A stretch of 64,000 nt of DNA from Acinetobacter sp. ANC 4910 (GTDB lineage Bacteria > Pseudomonadota > Gammaproteobacteria > Pseudomonadales > Moraxellaceae). Below the pieces are notes generated by a model. That model searched no databases, was not told the origin of the DNA, and saw only the letters and a program-made list of their open reading frames with translations. Shown here one piece after another: positions 61,212 through 64,000 of the stretch. The position numbers and the translations under genes were made by a program. Position 1 is the first letter of the stretch, and each line of letters opens with the position of its first letter. The stretch is taken from assembly GCF_004331035.1 (NCBI RefSeq), contig NZ_SJNT01000005.1, forward strand, positions 1 through 64,000. The letters are read 5' to 3'.

Positions 61212-63962
61212 TCATTTTTTATCCAACATAGCCGTAGCGGTTGGATCTATTAATCTTTGCCATAACTTGCAAACGATCACGCGGGTATCGTGCCAGTCCG
61301 CAGCATTGACTTGCATGGATTGATTCGCAAGCGCTAAACGGTGGCTCTCGGCTCGTTCACTGAGATAAGCTTGAATCAATGCTGTTGCATCGTTACTGGA
61401 TAAGCAACCTGCTTTTGCAGCGTCTTCAAGGATTCGTACATTGTCGGAGTAGTGGGCGAGATCGGAATTCGACCCACTCCAGGCTAACACAGCATACTGT
61501 GCCATAAATTCAATATCAACGATACCACCTGCATCCTGTTTTAAATGAAAAATTCCATCTTTTTGCTGTTCTTTAGAAGAGCCTAAATGGTCTTTCATTT
61601 TTTGGCGCATTTTGAGTACTTCTTCGCGGACATTTGCCTCATCTCTTGGTCGCGTTAAGATACGACAGCGCAGTTGCTCGAACTTATCTCGCAACGTTTC
61701 TTCACCCGCAATCGAGCGTGCGCGTACCAATGCCTGATGTTCCCACAACCACGCATTTTTAAGTTGGTATTGTTCAAATGCTTTTAAGCTGGTGACAAGC
61801 ACACCTGCTTCCCCCGAAGGACGCAAGCGGGTATCAATTTCATAGACCCGACCATCTAAAGTTTGTGTCGTCATCAATGAGATAAACTTTTGCGCCACAC
61901 GCATGGCAAATTCAAAACCACTGATAGATTTTGGTCCATCGGTATCTGACTGTTCATCCATATAGTGAATAAACACCAGATCCAAGTCTGAACCATAGCC
62001 CAACTCAATGCCACCAAGCTTACCATAGCCCACAACGGCAAACGCCATATGGTCAATGGCACAGCGCTGCCCTTCATTATCGAGTGGAAAACCATGTCTT
62101 TTCGCAACCATTTGATATGCCATGTTCAAAGTCGCATTCACAGACACTTCAGCAATATCGGTTAAGGCATCAGAGACTTTCATGAGTGGACTTTCAGCTA
62201 GAACATCGCTGGCTGCTACCGCCAAAACATTAGATTTTTTAAATAGACGCAACACTCGCATCAGATCTTCGACTTCATCCAGTTCAATACGAAGTAATTG
62301 CTGACGTAATGAATCTTGTAAATCCTGACGGCGAGGCAATTCAAAATCCATCGACAAAAATTCATCCAGCAACACGGGATAATGCGTCAATTCTTCACAA
62401 ATCCACGGACTAACCGTGGCCATTTTGACTAAACGCTGTAGTGCACCCTTGCTCTCAATCAACATCACCAAATACACAGTACGGCGCATTACCGATTCGA
62501 CCAAAGGCATTAAACGCAATAAAGCCGTCTGCGGTTTATCCGACTCTAAAATTGCCTCAATCAAATGCGGCCAGAACATTTTCAAACGTTGTACTGCTTT
62601 TGCAGGCAGTTTTTTCAAGGCATTACCATACCAAAACTCATGCACTAAATTTTTGGCATCATCATCCAGTACGGCTTGTAAACGTTGTTCTAACTGACCA
62701 AAACTCTCGATTAATGGATCAGGTTCTTTTTCTTTAATCAAATGCTCGAATTGATAAATGACTTTAGCGCGCTTTTGATTAAGCACATCCAAAAATGCTT
62801 GCCAGTCGGTATAGCCCAGCGTATCTACCATACGTTGGCGCAGTTCAGGCTCATTTGGTAAAGATTGCGTCTGTTGATCATTTAAGGCCTGAATGGCATG
62901 TTCTACTCGACGCAGAAATAAATAGGCATCTTCCAGTTCAATCACCACTTGTGGGTCAAGTAATCCGACTTCACCCAAATGATGCAAACTCACCAAACAT
63001 TGGCGATCTTGCAACTCGAGTTTTGAACCGCCATAAATTAGTTGGAAAACTTGTACGATAAATTCAACTTCGCGAATCCCGCCTGCACCCAGTTTTATAT
63101 CATCTTCAATATTACGACGTGCCACTTCTCTTTCAATCATGGCTTTCATTTCGCGCATGGCTTCAAATGCGGTGTAATCGACGTAACGTCGGAATACAAA
63201 TGGGCGCGTCATGGCGAGCAATTCATCGCCTTCTTTGCCGCCCGTCACAATACGTGCTTTGATCCAAGCATAACGCTCCCATTCACGTCCATGCTGACTC
63301 AAATATTTTTCCAAAGCCACGTGACTGATTGCGAGCGCAGATCCATCTCCCCATGGACGCAGACGCATATCCACACGGAACACAAAACCATCGGCAGTCA
63401 TGTGATCCAGTAAATAAATCAGCTTTTGTCCCCAAAGAATACAAAACTGCTGGACATCAATACATTTGCGCCCATTGGTTTCGCCTTGTTCATCAAAGGC
63501 AAAAATCAGATCAATGTCACTCGATAGGTTTAACTCTTGTGCGCCATGTTTTCCCATAGCAATCACAATCAAATCTTGCACTTTACCGCTATAGCCTATT
63601 GGCTCACCATGCTTAGCAACCAGCGGTTTACGTGCAAAATCTTTCGCCGCGCAAACCATCGCATCCGCAAAATCAGATAACTCTCGCGTTAAGGTCACAA
63701 CATCGGTCAATTGGTTCGCATCTTGCCAAATCCAGCGAAACATAAGGCGTGCCCGCAAAATACGACTTAAACGTAGCCATGTTGTTTCATCATCTACGCT
63801 GTGTAATACCTGTTGAACTTGAGCAAAAATTTGTGGGGTGGTTAATGAAGTCTGAAACTGATCAACGCCATAATCTTGTTCTAATAAGGTTGTATGGATT
63901 GCCAAAACCTGTTCTGCATACTGGCTCGCACACAACGTTTTTTGCAATTGTTCAGCGTTCAT
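61212..63962 (-). CDS. glnE: GlnE: glutamine synthetase adenylyltransferase/deadenylase
   Basis: Bifunctional enzyme that attaches and removes AMP on glutamine synthetase according to PII signals. The 916-residue protein has two nucleotidyltransferase domains: the N-terminal removal domain with IVIAMGKHGAQELNLSSDIDL and the C-terminal adenylylating domain with VVGYGKLGGIELGYGSDLDL, both with the GS...DxD metal motif. I use the ATG at 63962; a TTG one codon earlier has better spacing from AGGAG. It lies 28 bases upstream of ilvE, so they could be co-transcribed. Confidence 0.96.
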   Translation of the reverse strand: MNAEQLQKTLCASQYAEQVLAIHTTLLEQDYGVDQFQTSLTTPQIFAQVQQVLHSVDDETTWLRLSRILRARLMFRWIWQDANQLTDVVTLTRELSDFADAMVCAAKDFARKPLVAKHGEPIGYSGKVQDLIVIAMGKHGAQELNLSSDIDLIFAFDEQGETNGRKCIDVQQFCILWGQKLIYLLDHMTADGFVFRVDMRLRPWGDGSALAISHVALEKYLSQHGREWERYAWIKARIVTGGKEGDELLAMTRPFVFRRYVDYTAFEAMREMKAMIEREVARRNIEDDIKLGAGGIREVEFIVQVFQLIYGGSKLELQDRQCLVSLHHLGEVGLLDPQVVIELEDAYLFLRRVEHAIQALNDQQTQSLPNEPELRQRMVDTLGYTDWQAFLDVLNQKRAKVIYQFEHLIKEKEPDPLIESFGQLEQRLQAVLDDDAKNLVHEFWYGNALKKLPAKAVQRLKMFWPHLIEAILESDKPQTALLRLMPLVESVMRRTVYLVMLIESKGALQRLVKMATVSPWICEELTHYPVLLDEFLSMDFELPRRQDLQDSLRQQLLRIELDEVEDLMRVLRLFKKSNVLAVAASDVLAESPLMKVSDALTDIAEVSVNATLNMAYQMVAKRHGFPLDNEGQRCAIDHMAFAVVGYGKLGGIELGYGSDLDLVFIHYMDEQSDTDGPKSISGFEFAMRVAQKFISLMTTQTLDGRVYEIDTRLRPSGEAGVLVTSLKAFEQYQLKNAWLWEHQALVRARSIAGEETLRDKFEQLRCRILTRPRDEANVREEVLKMRQKMKDHLGSSKEQQKDGIFHLKQDAGGIVDIEFMAQYAVLAWSGSNSDLAHYSDNVRILEDAAKAGCLSSNDATALIQAYLSERAESHRLALANQSMQVNAADWHDTRVIVCKLWQRLIDPTATAMLDKK

Positions 63963-64000
63963 CAAGAGCTACTCTCCTTCTTTGGCACATGCCTGATTCA

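Noticed and set aside
62122-63559. Several plus-strand ORFs within glnE
   Set aside because: They overlap the glnE coding strand fully and have no family likeness; they are frame shadows.
1-64000. CRISPR array, insertion sequence or prophage
   Set aside because: I found no regular direct-repeat array, no transposase or integrase gene, and no phage structural gene on either strand.

Overview
The window reads as a chromosomal segment of an Acinetobacter species (Gammaproteobacteria, Moraxellaceae). It is A+T-rich, and many products are recognisable Acinetobacter housekeeping proteins (SecA, ArgJ, NadA, TrpA/TrpB/TrpF, AccD, FolC, AspRS, IlvE, GlnE, BaeSR). The stretch between aspS and ilvE matches the place where acinetobacters carry the lipooligosaccharide outer-core locus. 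I cannot fix the species from sequence alone. I see no prophage, insertion sequence, integron or CRISPR array.

Layout. 1-2.6 kb: a stable-RNA-type promoter reading leftward out of the window, then a yfiR-yfiN-yfiB c-di-GMP signalling operon. 2.7-3.2 kb: a tRNA operon (Pro-Arg-His-Pro) with its own promoter, leader hairpin and terminator. 3.3-9.2 kb: nadA, argJ, a small secreted protein and secA, all leftward. 9.5-11.7 kb: a 1-Cys peroxiredoxin, a metallo-beta-lactamase-fold hydrolase and a tyrosine-phosphatase-like lipoprotein. 11.7-15.7 kb: trpA-accD-folC-SPOR, a tightly overlapping leftward operon. 16-21.3 kb: an NhaC-type antiporter, an AraC regulator divergent from a ferritin-like hydrolase, and DUF2804 and DUF1543 proteins. 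21.8-23.6 kb: trpF-trpB. 23.7-26.5 kb: a cobalamin riboswitch with btuB and a cobalamin adenosyltransferase.

26.7-31.3 kb: glycerophosphodiesterase, fatty-acid desaturase, cupin, SelO and YjbR-type genes. 31.3-32.3 kb is gene-poor, with a bidirectional terminator and a possible decayed ORF. 32.3-37 kb: an amino-acid permease, the BaeSR two-component system, and a divergent lipoprotein with LTxxQ motifs. 37-41 kb: two tandem FadE-type acyl-CoA dehydrogenases. 41-44.3 kb: PsiE, two small proteins and a phospholipase D. 44.4-47.4 kb: a ZnuD-like zinc receptor with a clear Zur box, and a divergent DUF4184 membrane protein.

47.5-61.2 kb: aspS, then two convergent gene groups (acyltransferase, small membrane protein and two glycosyltransferases rightward; rmlBDAC, two ELM1-family proteins, a GT4 enzyme and a polysaccharide deacetylase leftward), ending at ilvE. 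This is read as the outer-core lipooligosaccharide locus. glnE closes the window.

The regulatory sites are the best-supported non-coding elements: the cobalamin riboswitch before btuB, the Zur box before znuD, stable-RNA promoters with the same -10/discriminator sequence at two places, and many intrinsic terminators. The most interesting unexplained items are the LTxxQ duplicated lipoprotein divergent from baeS, the paired ELM1-family genes in the outer-core locus, the GTACA/TGTAC repeats before the desaturase, and the long hairpin in the nadA leader.
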